Program-made: the position numbers and the translations under genes | Shown here: positions 1 through 5,964 of the stretch, piece after piece | Numbering within the stretch: the first letter of the stretch is position 1 | Layout of the letters: each line of letters opens with the position of its first letter | Notes under the pieces: model-generated | Database searches by the model: none | Told to the model about the DNA's origin: nothing | The model's input: the letters and a program-made list of their open reading frames with translations, nothing else | Assembly: GCA_005888515.1 (NCBI GenBank) | Contig: VAZR01000249.1 | Coordinates: 1 to 9,288, forward strand | Source of the DNA: Alphaproteobacteria bacterium | GTDB lineage: Bacteria > Pseudomonadota > Alphaproteobacteria > ATCC43930 > CGMCC-115725 | Reading direction: 5' to 3' | DNA: 9,288 bases

Positions 1-316
1 AAAAAGCCTCGTTGAGGTCGCCCTTATCGTTGTTGTTGAGCTGTAAGGTGCGCACCGCATAGCGGCCCATCACCATGTAGCCGTTATTGTGCTCGTTGAG
101 CTTGAGGGCGAGCTTCTTCTCGATCGGCAACGCGTGAAACCGCCGCGCCTCGGCGAAAGTGCGCTGGATCAGCGGCAGCGCCACGTCGTGCCCGGTCAAT
201 ACAAAGAACCCGACCGTCGTCAGCGCGTCATGCACCTCGCGCGCCGCAGCGGCCAGCGCCCCCGGCCGGCCCGCGAGGTAATCCCGGATATCGATGATTG
301 GAATTGCGTCGGCCAC
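1..316 (-). CDS. 2-oxoglutarate/Fe(II)-dependent dioxygenase, isopenicillin N synthase-like (N-terminal part only)
   Basis: Partial gene; the 3' two thirds lie beyond the left edge. About 105 codons are visible, and conceptual translation matches the N-terminal DIOX_N region of the isopenicillin-N-synthase superfamily: IPIIDI near residue 5, an ALTTVGFFVLTGHDV segment at about 31-45 (the conserved GFF...GH motif), then F.EA..F.ALP..KK near 55-67 and NNGYMVMG near 77. Members use Fe(II), O2 and 2-oxoglutarate to oxidise small molecules in the cytoplasm. The iron ligands (HxD...H) would be in the missing C-terminal half, so activity cannot be judged. The start is a GTG at 316: it is the only usable start after an upstream in-frame TGA, and GGAGG lies 5 nt before it. 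The substrate is unknown. Confidence 0.85.
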   Translation of the reverse strand, partial: MADAIPIIDIRDYLAGRPGALAAAAREVHDALTTVGFFVLTGHDVALPLIQRTFAEARRFHALPIEKKLALKLNEHNNGYMVMGRYAVRTLQLNNNDKGDLNEAF

Positions 317-374
317 ATCCGCCTCCGGCGCTCGGAGTCCGGCAGCAAACGCCGCGCGGACTCAGCAAGTGCCT

Positions 375-394
375 GGCATTATGCCGTAAATGCC
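375..394. promoter_or_regulatory. inverted repeat overlapping a possible -10 box, upstream of the dioxygenase gene
   Basis: In the 85-bp gap before the dioxygenase start, GGCAT-T-ATGCC (375-385) is a perfect short palindrome, and GGCATT (375-380) can alternatively pair with AATGCC (389-394). On the minus strand CATAAT (383-378) inside it resembles a sigma-70 -10 hexamer, about 60 bp upstream of the GTG start. No good -35 hexamer is seen, so this is a weak promoter/operator candidate only. Confidence 0.25.
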
Positions 395-401
395 GGCGCG
401 G

Positions 402-584
402 CTAATCTGAAATTTCGGCTTCTTCTTCGAGACGGGCGGCAAACCGCTCGAAACCGTCGGCTAAAGCCAAGAGCTGATTGCGGCGGCGCGGCTCGTAACT
501 AAGCTGGTTGGCGATCCCGCGGAGCGTCTCGGCGACGCCGCGGAAATACGCAACCCTGTCTTCAGGCGAGCCCTCGTCCACCAC
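402..584 (-). CDS. small hypothetical helical protein (60 aa)
   Basis: A 60-residue reading frame between the dioxygenase gene and a gene-poor stretch, on the same strand. The protein is charged, predicted largely helical, with no Cys, no signal peptide and no membrane segment: a SPEDR start, then VAETLRGIANQL (about 17-28), YEPRRRNQLLALADGFERFA (about 30-49) and an acidic tail EEEAEISD. The RRRNQLLALADGFERFA-like segment recalls short uncharacterised proteins common in Bradyrhizobium-type genomes; that is recollection, not a search. Start is GTG at 584 or the adjacent GTG at 581; an in-frame TGA 18 nt upstream rules out a longer form. GGTGGA abuts the start, an imperfect ribosome site. Function unknown. 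Confidence 0.55.
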   Translation of the reverse strand: MVDEGSPEDRVAYFRGVAETLRGIANQLSYEPRRRNQLLALADGFERFAARLEEEAEISD

Positions 585-715
585 TCCACCGCGCTCTGTT
601 CACTTCTACTAACGTCCATAGAGCCCCGGCCGTCCGCCTCGTCGGCGCATGCGGGCACATTCCGAGTATCCGTTTGTAGAGGGTCCATTAGCATCCACAG
701 CCCTGAGCGGTGTGA

Positions 716-783
716 CAAAACCGTGTCAAATTGCCAGGCATGGTCGCATGCGCGGTTTTTGCAACAAGTCGTGCACGGTTTTG
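716..783. repeat. nested inverted repeats (possible structured RNA or regulatory site)
   Basis: Three stems nest inside one another: CAAAACCGTG (716-725) with CACGGTTTTG (774-783), a perfect 10-bp outer pair; TTGC (731-734) with GCAA (761-764); and GCATG (738-742) with CATGC (747-751) around a GTCG loop. On the plus strand the inner hairpin is followed by GCGG and five T. The left outer arm also overlaps a TGACA-N6-TGTCA dyad (713-728). The nesting is visible; any RNA or regulatory role is inference. Confidence 0.4.
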
Positions 784-793
784 ACCAAGAATT

Positions 794-843
794 GTCATTC
801 CGGGGCGCGGCGGGTTCGCCGCTGCGCGACGCCCCGGAATGAC
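794..843. repeat. REP-like palindromic repeat
   Basis: Perfect 14-bp terminal inverted arms, GTCATTCCGGGGCG (794-807) and its reverse complement (830-843), enclose a second stem CGGCG (808-812)/CGCCG (817-821). The GTCATTCCGGGGCGC... type of palindrome is dispersed through many Bradyrhizobium-like genomes, usually between genes. It lies downstream of the minus-strand secreted-protein gene and could help end its transcript, although no U-run follows. Confidence 0.75.
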
Positions 844-915
844 GAAACGTTGCGGAAGACGGCGCCTGAGCCCGGAGGAGTGTTACTCGATCCAGCTCGC
901 TTCGGTTTGTCCGCG

Positions 916-1839
916 CTATTTCTTGGCCGGAGCGACCGGGTGCGGGACCGTGCCGGAATAGCTGACGTCCAGCCCGAGCGTTTTGATCACCTCATCCGCA
1001 CTGGCGGCGCTGCTCAAGGCTGAAGCCGACACCTTGTCGGGCGGGTTGAAGGTTACCTTGAGCGGGCCTTTCGGCTTCTTGTAATCGTCGACGAACGATT
1101 CGATCGCGTCGAACGCGGCCTGAGCCTTCGGACCCTGGCCCACCCGCAGCGGCGCCATCATCGTCTTGGCGATCAACAGCGTCGCCGCCGCGTCGCCGCC
1201 TTGCATCTGAGCAATGGCCGGCACGATCTTGCCGAGTATCGAGCGGTCCTCGAACACAAAGGTGGCGGTGCGCAATTTCGCATCGTTCATCGCGGCATCG
1301 GTGTCGCCGGCGATGTCGGCGCTGACGCCGTCGAGGATCATCGACAATTCGAGCCGGGCGAGGCCGCTCAGATCGATTTCGAGCTTGTTGAGGGTCAGCG
1401 TCTTGCGCTCCGGCTCCAGCCGGTAATCGAGCTGAAAATCGGCATTGATCTTGTCGATGCCGGCCATCTGCTTCAGATCGACGCCCTCGGCCGGCTTGTC
1501 GCTGATCGCGATGCCCTCGACCCGCACCTTCGCGAAGGTTGGCGGGGTCTGCTTCTCGAAGGCGGTGAAGTCGAAATCCTCGACCGAGAGCTTCTTGATC
1601 GCGATCGGCTCGGTCTTGCCGCTCGGCGTATCGGGCGGCGGGGTGACCACCACCCCCTCCAGGACGAACCCGTTGTCGCCGAGCCCCTTGCCGCTCTTAT
1701 AGGTCAGCGATCCCTCGGGCAGCTGCGGCTTGATCAGTTTCTCGAACTTCGCCATCCCGTCGGCCAGCGCCGGGCCAGCCAGGCACAGCGACAACGCCGC
1801 ACCGGCCGCCAGGCCGCGCAAACTCACAGATCCCGTCAT
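916..1839 (-). CDS. secreted/periplasmic hypothetical protein (307 aa)
   Basis: The start is ATG at 1839, with AGGGAG 4 nt before it; the open frame continues further upstream, but that part only shadows the MFS gene. Residues 1-26 form a classical Sec signal peptide (hydrophobic AAGAALSLCLAGPALA core, cleavage expected after ALA-26). The mature part, about 280 residues, has no transmembrane helix and no cysteine. It alternates beta-prone strands, for example GFVLEGVVVTPPP, KVRVEGIAI, FQLDYRLE, LTLNKLEIDLSGLARLELSMILDGV, then a helical stretch around AAMNDAKLRTATFVFEDRS and a Pro/Lys-rich end. The strand-rich pattern with repeated 'L..L.I.L.G...' steps recalls AsmA/DUF945-like periplasmic proteins, but I cannot assign a family. 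It is 143 bp downstream of the MFS gene and has its own possible promoter, so co-transcription is uncertain. Confidence 0.8.
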   Translation of the reverse strand: MTGSVSLRGLAAGAALSLCLAGPALADGMAKFEKLIKPQLPEGSLTYKSGKGLGDNGFVLEGVVVTPPPDTPSGKTEPIAIKKLSVEDFDFTAFEKQTPPTFAKVRVEGIAISDKPAEGVDLKQMAGIDKINADFQLDYRLEPERKTLTLNKLEIDLSGLARLELSMILDGVSADIAGDTDAAMNDAKLRTATFVFEDRSILGKIVPAIAQMQGGDAAATLLIAKTMMAPLRVGQGPKAQAAFDAIESFVDDYKKPKGPLKVTFNPPDKVSASALSSAASADEVIKTLGLDVSYSGTVPHPVAPAKK

Positions 1840-1855
1840 TGTCTCCCTTTCCGCT

Positions 1856-1872
1856 GAATGTTCGTAACATTC
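1856..1872. promoter_or_regulatory. 17-bp palindrome in the leader of the secreted-protein gene (putative operator or hairpin)
   Basis: GAATGTT-CGT-AACATTC has perfect 7-bp arms. It sits 17 bp upstream of the ATG, just before the ribosome site, and about 28 bp downstream of a possible -10 box. A repressor operator or an mRNA hairpin next to the ribosome site would both fit. No regulator can be named. Confidence 0.4.
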
Positions 1873-1899
1873 GCCGCGCGCTGTCGCGCCATCGGGCGC

Positions 1900-1928
1900 T
1901 TTGTAGCAAGCCGCGCCGCGAACGCCAA
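1900..1928 (-). promoter_or_regulatory. possible sigma-70-type promoter for the secreted-protein gene
   Basis: Reading the minus strand, TTGGCG (1928-1923) is followed after 17 nt by TACAAA (1905-1900). This would put transcription start near 1893, giving a leader of about 55 nt that contains the 1856-1872 palindrome. It is a consensus resemblance only. Confidence 0.3.
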
Positions 1929-1982
1929 CGCTCGCAATCCGGACAAAAGGTGAGAAGGTCCGGGAACCAAGCCAAGAGCGGC

Positions 1983-3215
1983 TTACCTCGCCTCCCGCCG
2001 CCCGGAGAGGACGATTGCGGCCGCCGCGAGCTGCATCGCCAGGCAGAGGCACAATGCCGCAGGGTAGCTGCCCGATGCCTGTTGCAGCTGACCGAGCAGG
2101 CTGGGGCCGAACGCAAAGCTGAACTGGTTGATCGCAACGATCAGGCTGATCACCCGGGCGAAATGCTGCTTCGGAAATTCCTGCTGGGCAATCAGCCCGG
2201 GAAGCGAGGTCATGTTTCCGATGAACAGTATGCATCCGGTGTAAAGCGCCGCCTCCGTCGTACCGAGCGCCAGCGTCGCCGTTCCGAGCGCCTGCACGAT
2301 GAAATTGCCGCAGGCCGCGATGCGGCGGTCGACGCGGTCGACGAAGAAACCGGTGACGATGCGGCCGGCGACCGCGGCAGCGGTTGTGAGGCTGATCGCC
2401 CATCCCGCCGCGAGGGCGCCGATCACCGGCGCGACGAACGCCATCTGATGCGTCAGAAATCCGACCTGCGCCGTCAAACCCAGCGCAAACGGGACGGAGA
2501 TCGTCACGAAGCTCCGGCTGCTTAGCACCGTTCCGACACGCCAAGGGATGTTGGCCGGGGCGACAACGCTGCGATCGGCGGGCAGGCTGTCGGGCGGGTC
2601 GTGCTCACCCGGGCGCCTCGGCCGCAGGACCAATGCTGCGACGGCGAGCAAGATGACGAGCGCCGCAATGGCGAGCGCCTGCGTGGTGGCGGCGAAGCCG
2701 AACCTGGCGATCAGAAACGTCAGCAATGGCGCAAACAGGACACCGCCGGCGCTTCCGCCATTCAGCGCCCAGCTGATCGCCAGGCCGCGGCGCCTGTCAA
2801 ACCAGGGCGCGACGATGATGTTGATCGCGGCGCCGCTCATTGTGGCCCAGCCGACCGACATCACGGCGAAAGCGAGGTAGATTTGCCATTGCTCGCTCAC
2901 CGAGCCGAGCAATACCAGCCCGCCGCTCAGCGCAGCCGCGCCGATCACGATCACGACGCGGGCGCCCCAGCGATCGAACAGCGGGCCGACCCAGAAGAAC
3001 AGCGATGTCGCGCCGAGCAGGTAATAGGCCGTCACCGCGTATGAGAGCTCGGCGGCGGGCCAGCCGTGGCGGTCCTGCAATGCAACGAGATAGATGCCGG
3101 GCCCGTAGAACCCGAGTCCGAACCCGAACATTGCGACCACGAACGCAGCCGCGACTACGGCCCATCCGTGATAAATGCCCGCCCGCGAGCGATCGATTTC
3201 GACGCCATCATGCAT
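1983..3215 (-). CDS. MFS transporter, 12-TM (monocarboxylate/OFA-like)
   Basis: A 410-aa integral inner-membrane protein with about twelve hydrophobic segments in two halves, the usual length for the major facilitator superfamily. The loop after TM2 carries a motif-A-like GPLFDRWGAR (77-86), and the second half has the counterpart GFFVDRVDRR. The segment APWFDRRRGLAISWALNGGSAGG after TM4 is characteristic of the monocarboxylate-porter/oxalate-formate-antiporter branch, so a small organic anion is the likely cargo; the actual substrate is not evident. A central hydrophilic loop (RPRRPGEHDPPDSLPADRS) separates the halves. The start at ATG 3215 leaves a short charged N-terminus before TM1 and has only a weak ribosome site (GGCGG directly adjacent). 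It is transcribed divergently from the Ada-type regulator gene across a 112-bp gap rich in hairpins. Confidence 0.9.
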   Translation of the reverse strand: MHDGVEIDRSRAGIYHGWAVVAAAFVVAMFGFGLGFYGPGIYLVALQDRHGWPAAELSYAVTAYYLLGATSLFFWVGPLFDRWGARVVIVIGAAALSGGLVLLGSVSEQWQIYLAFAVMSVGWATMSGAAINIIVAPWFDRRRGLAISWALNGGSAGGVLFAPLLTFLIARFGFAATTQALAIAALVILLAVAALVLRPRRPGEHDPPDSLPADRSVVAPANIPWRVGTVLSSRSFVTISVPFALGLTAQVGFLTHQMAFVAPVIGALAAGWAISLTTAAAVAGRIVTGFFVDRVDRRIAACGNFIVQALGTATLALGTTEAALYTGCILFIGNMTSLPGLIAQQEFPKQHFARVISLIVAINQFSFAFGPSLLGQLQQASGSYPAALCLCLAMQLAAAAIVLSGRREAR

Positions 3216-3240
3216 CCGCCGAACATGATCGCCCGGTCCC

Positions 3241-3301
3241 GCCGCTGCTGGCGGCTTTCGGACATGATCCGCCGATCATGTCCGATTCCGGCTATCGCCG
3301 G
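3241..3301. promoter_or_regulatory. three stem-loops in the MFS/ada-like divergent control region, with a 28-bp palindrome
   Basis: Three adjacent inverted repeats fill the gap: GCCGC-TGCTG-GCGGC (3241-3255); a perfect 12-bp-arm palindrome TCGGACATGATC-CGCC-GATCATGTCCGA (3258-3285); and CCGGC-TATC-GCCGG (3288-3301). The core ACATGATC recurs once more at 3223-3230, 8 bp before the MFS start. The symmetry and location between divergent genes suit an operator for a dimeric regulator; a dispersed REP-type element is an alternative. No classical E. coli Ada box (AATT-N6-GCAA) is present. Confidence 0.5.
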
Positions 3302-3327
3302 CTCGGCGCCATGCCTATCTCAGGGAC

Positions 3328-3832
3328 ATGCCGCTGGACGCGCCGCTTGAACTCGACCGGGAGACCTGCGACCGCGCTCGTCTCGGACGCGACCCCGCTT
3401 TCGACGGGCTGTTCTTCTCGGGCGTACGCACGACCCGCATCTATTGCCGGCCGGTCTGCCCGGTGCGGCCGGCGCGCTCGGAGCATGTCGTGTTCTTCCG
3501 GACGGCTGCGGCGGCGGAGCGCGCCGGCTTCCGGCCGTGTCTGCGCTGCCGGCCGGCGACGGCCCCCGGCCTCGGTCGCCGATCTCGCCGCCCGCCTCGG
3601 CATCGGCCCGCGGCATCTGCTCCGGCTGTTCCTGCGCCATCTCGGCGCGACGCCGAGCGAGGTCGCCGGCACGTTGCGGGTGCAGCGGGCGAAACGGCTG
3701 ATCGATCAGACCGCGATGCCGCTGTCGGAAATCGTGTTTGCGGCCGGGTTTCAGAGCGTGCGCCGATTCAACGACGCCTTTCGCGCGACCTACAGACGTC
3801 CGCCCTCCGCCTTTCGCCGCAGCACCCGCTAA
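3328..3832 (+). pseudogene. Ada-type methyl-accepting/AraC regulator, frameshifted and internally shortened
   Basis: Two parts in different frames. Part one, from ATG 3328 (CAGGGA just upstream), is an Ada Zn-binding domain: ARLGRDPAFDGLFFSGVRTTRIYCRPVCPVRPARSE, then FRPCLRCRP. The four zinc cysteines are C40, C44, C71 and C74, spaced as in E. coli Ada (38/42/69/72). In that family C38 takes methyl groups from DNA phosphotriesters and turns on repair genes. After CRPATAP the correct frame moves by +1 near 3562-3574 (run of five C), where an AraC-type HTH resumes: SVADLAARLGIGPRHLLRLF through AAGFQSVRRFNDAFR and YRRPPSAFRR, stop at 3832. The roughly 25-30 residue linker normally between the halves is missing. 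No methylguanine-transferase or AlkA glycosylase domain follows, so it would be AdaA-like or a remnant of an Ada-AlkA fusion. Assembly error remains possible. Confidence 0.8.
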
Positions 3833-3845
3833 ACCGCGGGCCCGG

Positions 3846-4319
3846 TCAGCCCGGCTTATGCCCGAACGAGCGGCTCGGCACGTCGCGGAACAATGACATG
3901 TGCGTGTGGTCGGCGACCCAATCCTCGCCGATCCGCCGCCGCGACAACGCGACCGTCGTACGGCCGGGGCGCTCATAGGGGGTGCCGTCCTCCTGATAGC
4001 CGGTCGAGTCGAAGACGCCCATGCCGATCGCGGTCAGCCGGTCGGGCGACACGATGGCGCGGATGTCGTCCTCACGGAACCGGAAGCCGGAAGTGACCGG
4101 CCAGACATTGCGCCATTGCGCGCGTTCGGCCGCCTCGCGCCCGGTGATGAAGTTCTCGAAGGTGCCGAAGGCGATCATATCCTCGGCAAACAGCGGATGC
4201 GCGCCGGCGAAATCGACCGCCTGCACCTGCTCCGATAGCCGCCGGAACCATTTCTTGACGCGTTCGAGATCGTCCGGATCGGGTGGCGCGATCACAATCC
4301 AATTCTCCGATTGGCCCAC
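3846..4319 (-). CDS. NTF2-like (SnoaL/DUF4440-type) family protein
   Basis: A 157-aa cytosolic protein without signal peptide or membrane segments. The pattern fits the cone-shaped alpha+beta NTF2-like fold: an N-terminal helix (DLERVKKWFRRLSEQVQAVD), AGAHPLFAEDMIAFGTFENFITGREAAERAQWRNVW (the typical 'F..D.v.fgt....G...i...w..v' stretch), then strands around GFRFREDDIRAIVSPDRLTAIGMGVFDSTGY, RTTVALSRRR and DWVADHTHMSLFR. Such proteins are isomerases, hydrolases or non-enzymatic ligand binders; this sequence does not say which. The start chosen is GTG 4319. It lacks a clear Shine-Dalgarno, and a later GTG (about 4295) preceded by GGAG is an alternative. Its 3' end converges on the broken ada-like gene 13 bp away. 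Its upstream region is taken up by an 80-bp palindromic repeat. Confidence 0.8.
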   Translation of the reverse strand: MGQSENWIVIAPPDPDDLERVKKWFRRLSEQVQAVDFAGAHPLFAEDMIAFGTFENFITGREAAERAQWRNVWPVTSGFRFREDDIRAIVSPDRLTAIGMGVFDSTGYQEDGTPYERPGRTTVALSRRRIGEDWVADHTHMSLFRDVPSRSFGHKPG

Positions 4320-4345
4320 TTGGGCGGTAAGGTTAGCACCAAGCC

Positions 4346-4425
4346 GTCATCCCGGCGAAGGCCGGGACCCACTCTTCAGCAGGCACGAACGCGGATAGGT
4401 GGATCCCGGCCTTCGCCGGGATGAC
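4346..4425. repeat. 80-bp palindromic intergenic repeat (GTCATCCCGGCGAAGGCCGGG type)
   Basis: 26-bp arms at 4346-4371 and 4400-4425 are inverted copies with one mismatch (ACCCA versus ATCCA at the inner end), around a 28-bp non-palindromic centre. When translated, one strand gives the familiar VIPAKAGIH ... WVPAFAGMT peptide, the hallmark of a repeat found in very many proteobacterial genomes. It fills most of the 139-bp gap between the divergent NTF2-like and CoA-transferase genes. No target-site duplication is obvious at its ends. Confidence 0.9.
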
Positions 4426-4458
4426 AATTAACCTATGCGATGCGCTTTGGAGACTGGC

Positions 4459-5646
4459 ATGTCCGGACCGCTGGCGGGGATCCGCGTTATCGATTTGACG
4501 GCGGCCGTGCTGGGGCCGGTGGCGACCCAGATCCTCGGCGATCTCGGCGCCGAGGTGATCAAGATCGAGCCGCCTGAAGGCGAGATGATGCGCGGCATCG
4601 GACCGGCGCGGAATCCCGGCATGGCGGCCTACTATCTCAACGTGAACCGCAACAAGAAAAGCCTGGTGCTCGACCTGAAGCGGCCGCCGGCGCGCGAGGC
4701 GCTGTTGCGCCTCGCCGCGACCGCCGACGTCCTCGTCCACAACATGCGGCCGGGCGCGGCCGAGCGGCTCGGTATCGACTACGCCGCGGTTGCCGTCGTC
4801 AACCCGCGCATCATCTATGCCGCGGCGAGCGGCTACCGCAAGGACGGGCCGGACCGCGACCGCGCCGCTTTCGACGATGTCATCCAGGGCGAAAGCGGCC
4901 TGGCCGCCATCAACGGCGGTGTGGCCAATGGAACTGATGGTGGCCCGCCGCGCTATGTCCCGATGGTCGTGTGCGACAAGCTGTGTGGCTATGTGCTGGC
5001 ATCCTCCGTCGGCATGGCGCTGTTCCATCGCGAGCGCACCGGCGAGGGCCAGGAGATCCATGTGCCGATGCTGGAAAACATGATCGCCTTCAACATGGTC
5101 GACCATCTCTGGCATGGCGTGTTCGGCGAGCCCGAGAAGGGGCTGGGCTATCCGCGGATGCTGACGCCGTGGCGGCGGCCCTATGCGACGGCGGATGGGC
5201 ATATCTGTCTGCTGGCGACGACGGACCGGCAATGGCGCAACCTGTTCGCGGCGCTCGATTGCCCGGAGCTGATCGAGGATTCGCGCTTCTCGTCAATTCC
5301 GGCCCGCACCGGCAATATCGACGCGCTTTACACGATCCTCGGCGAGAAGATGCGGACGCGATCGACAGCGGAGTGGCGGCAGCGCCTCGATGCCCATGAC
5401 GTGCCGAACGGCGTCGTCAACGACATGCAAGCGGTGGTCGCCGACCCGCGCCTCCACGAGAGCGGCTTTTTCCTCCGCTATGAGCATCCCTCCGAGGGAG
5501 CCTGCATCACGATGCCGTACCCGGTTGATTTCTCCGCGAGTCCGGTCGGCTTCCGCCTGCCGCCGCCGCGCCTCGGCGAGCACAATGCCGAGATCCTCGG
5601 CGCCCTCGGTTACAGCGCCGCCGAGATCGCCGACATTACCGGCTAG
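4459..5646 (+). CDS. CaiB/BaiF family (family III) CoA-transferase
   Basis: A 395-aa cytosolic enzyme, normal length for formyl-CoA:oxalate/CaiB-type transferases, which move CoA from an acyl-CoA donor to a free carboxylate through an aspartyl anhydride. Landmarks: PLAGIRVIDLTAAVLGPVATQILGDLGAEVIKIEPP at the N-terminus (the family signature), LNVNRNKKSLVLDLK (about 62-76), DVLVHNMRPGAAERLGIDY (about 93-111), a 'FDDVIQGESGL' block, and D173 in MVVCDKLCG at the place of the catalytic Asp (Asp169 in Frc). The C-terminal part has RTGNIDALYTILGEKMRTRSTAEWRQRLDAHDVPNGVVND and PPPRLGEHNAEILGALGY, both typical. ATG 4459 is preferred over ATG 4435 because GGAG lies 7 nt upstream and family N-termini begin there. 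The acid substrate is unknown; nearby CoA-pathway genes suggest a catabolic role. Confidence 0.93.
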   Translation: MSGPLAGIRVIDLTAAVLGPVATQILGDLGAEVIKIEPPEGEMMRGIGPARNPGMAAYYLNVNRNKKSLVLDLKRPPAREALLRLAATADVLVHNMRPGAAERLGIDYAAVAVVNPRIIYAAASGYRKDGPDRDRAAFDDVIQGESGLAAINGGVANGTDGGPPRYVPMVVCDKLCGYVLASSVGMALFHRERTGEGQEIHVPMLENMIAFNMVDHLWHGVFGEPEKGLGYPRMLTPWRRPYATADGHICLLATTDRQWRNLFAALDCPELIEDSRFSSIPARTGNIDALYTILGEKMRTRSTAEWRQRLDAHDVPNGVVNDMQAVVADPRLHESGFFLRYEHPSEGACITMPYPVDFSASPVGFRLPPPRLGEHNAEILGALGYSAAEIADITG

Positions 5647-5661
5647 AGTCGTGCATCTCAG

Positions 5662-5964
5662 CTATTTCACGGTCTTTTCCGCGGCGGCGATCAGCTCGAG
5701 GGTCGGGTTCGGGGTGCAATACTCCGACAGCTTTTGCAGGTCGGCCGCGAACTTGTCGAGCTTCATCACCGGCCCCATCGTGTTCTGATCCAGGTAATAC
5801 CCGTCCAGCCAGGCGATGATCAGGTCGCGGCGCGCCTTGTCGCTGTCGAGAAACTCCTTGCAAGTCATTTTTGCCAGATCGAGCGACTGAGCCTTTGCCG
5901 CCGGCCCGCCGGAACACAGCGCCGCCAGAAAGCCCGCCAGAAAAACCGCCCCGATGCGTCGCAT
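5662..5964 (-). CDS. HdeA/HdeB-family periplasmic protein
   Basis: A 100-aa precursor. Residues 1-25 are a Sec signal peptide (RR, a hydrophobic AVFLAGFLAALC core, cleavage after AKA-25). The mature part, about 75 residues, begins SLDLAKMTCKEFLDSDKARRDLIIAWLDGYY and ends LQKLSEYCTPNPTLELIAAAEKTVK. The two mature cysteines, C35 and C83, are placed as in HdeA, where a single disulfide holds the helical fold. E. coli HdeA/HdeB are acid-activated chaperones. Many rhizobial relatives with this T-C-x-E-F/L...W..GY pattern are annotated only by similarity, so acid-stress function is inferred. ATG 5964 has GGGGGT 4 nt upstream. It converges with the CoA-transferase (15-bp gap, no clear terminator hairpin) and is divergent from the thiolase gene. 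Confidence 0.85.
   Translation of the reverse strand: MRRIGAVFLAGFLAALCSGGPAAKAQSLDLAKMTCKEFLDSDKARRDLIIAWLDGYYLDQNTMGPVMKLDKFAADLQKLSEYCTPNPTLELIAAAEKTVK

Larger units (their letters stand above)
585..915. other. 331-bp intergenic stretch without a credible gene
   Basis: Between the 60-aa protein start and the end of the secreted-protein gene I find no convincing coding sequence. Reading frames that cross it have unnatural composition and run through the palindromic repeat. It contains a dyad TGACA-N6-TGTCA (713-728), a set of nested inverted repeats (716-783) and a REP-like palindrome (794-843), each listed separately. The stretch 844-915 shows nothing distinctive. Confidence 0.6.

Noticed and set aside
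649..1023. 124-aa plus-strand frame in the intergenic stretch
   Set aside because: It runs through the REP-like palindrome (CHSGARRVRR...RND is translated repeat) and into the antisense of the secreted-protein gene.
1938..1964. TCCGGAC...GTCCGGG inverted repeat downstream of the MFS gene as a terminator
   Set aside because: The arms are only 6-7 bp around a 13-bp loop with no T-run on the minus strand. Too weak to call.
1840..2544. Upstream extension of the secreted-protein frame to give 542 aa
   Set aside because: The extension overlaps the MFS gene out of frame and is Arg/Gly/Pro-rich. The signal peptide and ribosome site mark the true start at 1839.
2840..3327. Upstream part of the plus-strand frame that contains the AraC domain
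   Set aside because: It is antisense to the MFS gene and very Arg-rich. Only the portion after about 3570 matches the AraC HTH; the true start belongs to the other frame at 3328.
4346..4425. Palindromic repeat as an insertion sequence or CRISPR unit
   Set aside because: Too short for an IS, no transposase, no target duplication, and only a single palindrome rather than spaced direct repeats.
4333..5232. 299-aa minus-strand open frame opposite the CoA-transferase
   Set aside because: It is the antisense of a well-supported enzyme gene, and its C-terminal end (VIPAKAGIH...WVPAFAGMT) is translation of the palindromic repeat. Composition is His/Arg/Ala-rich, typical of GC-rich antisense frames.
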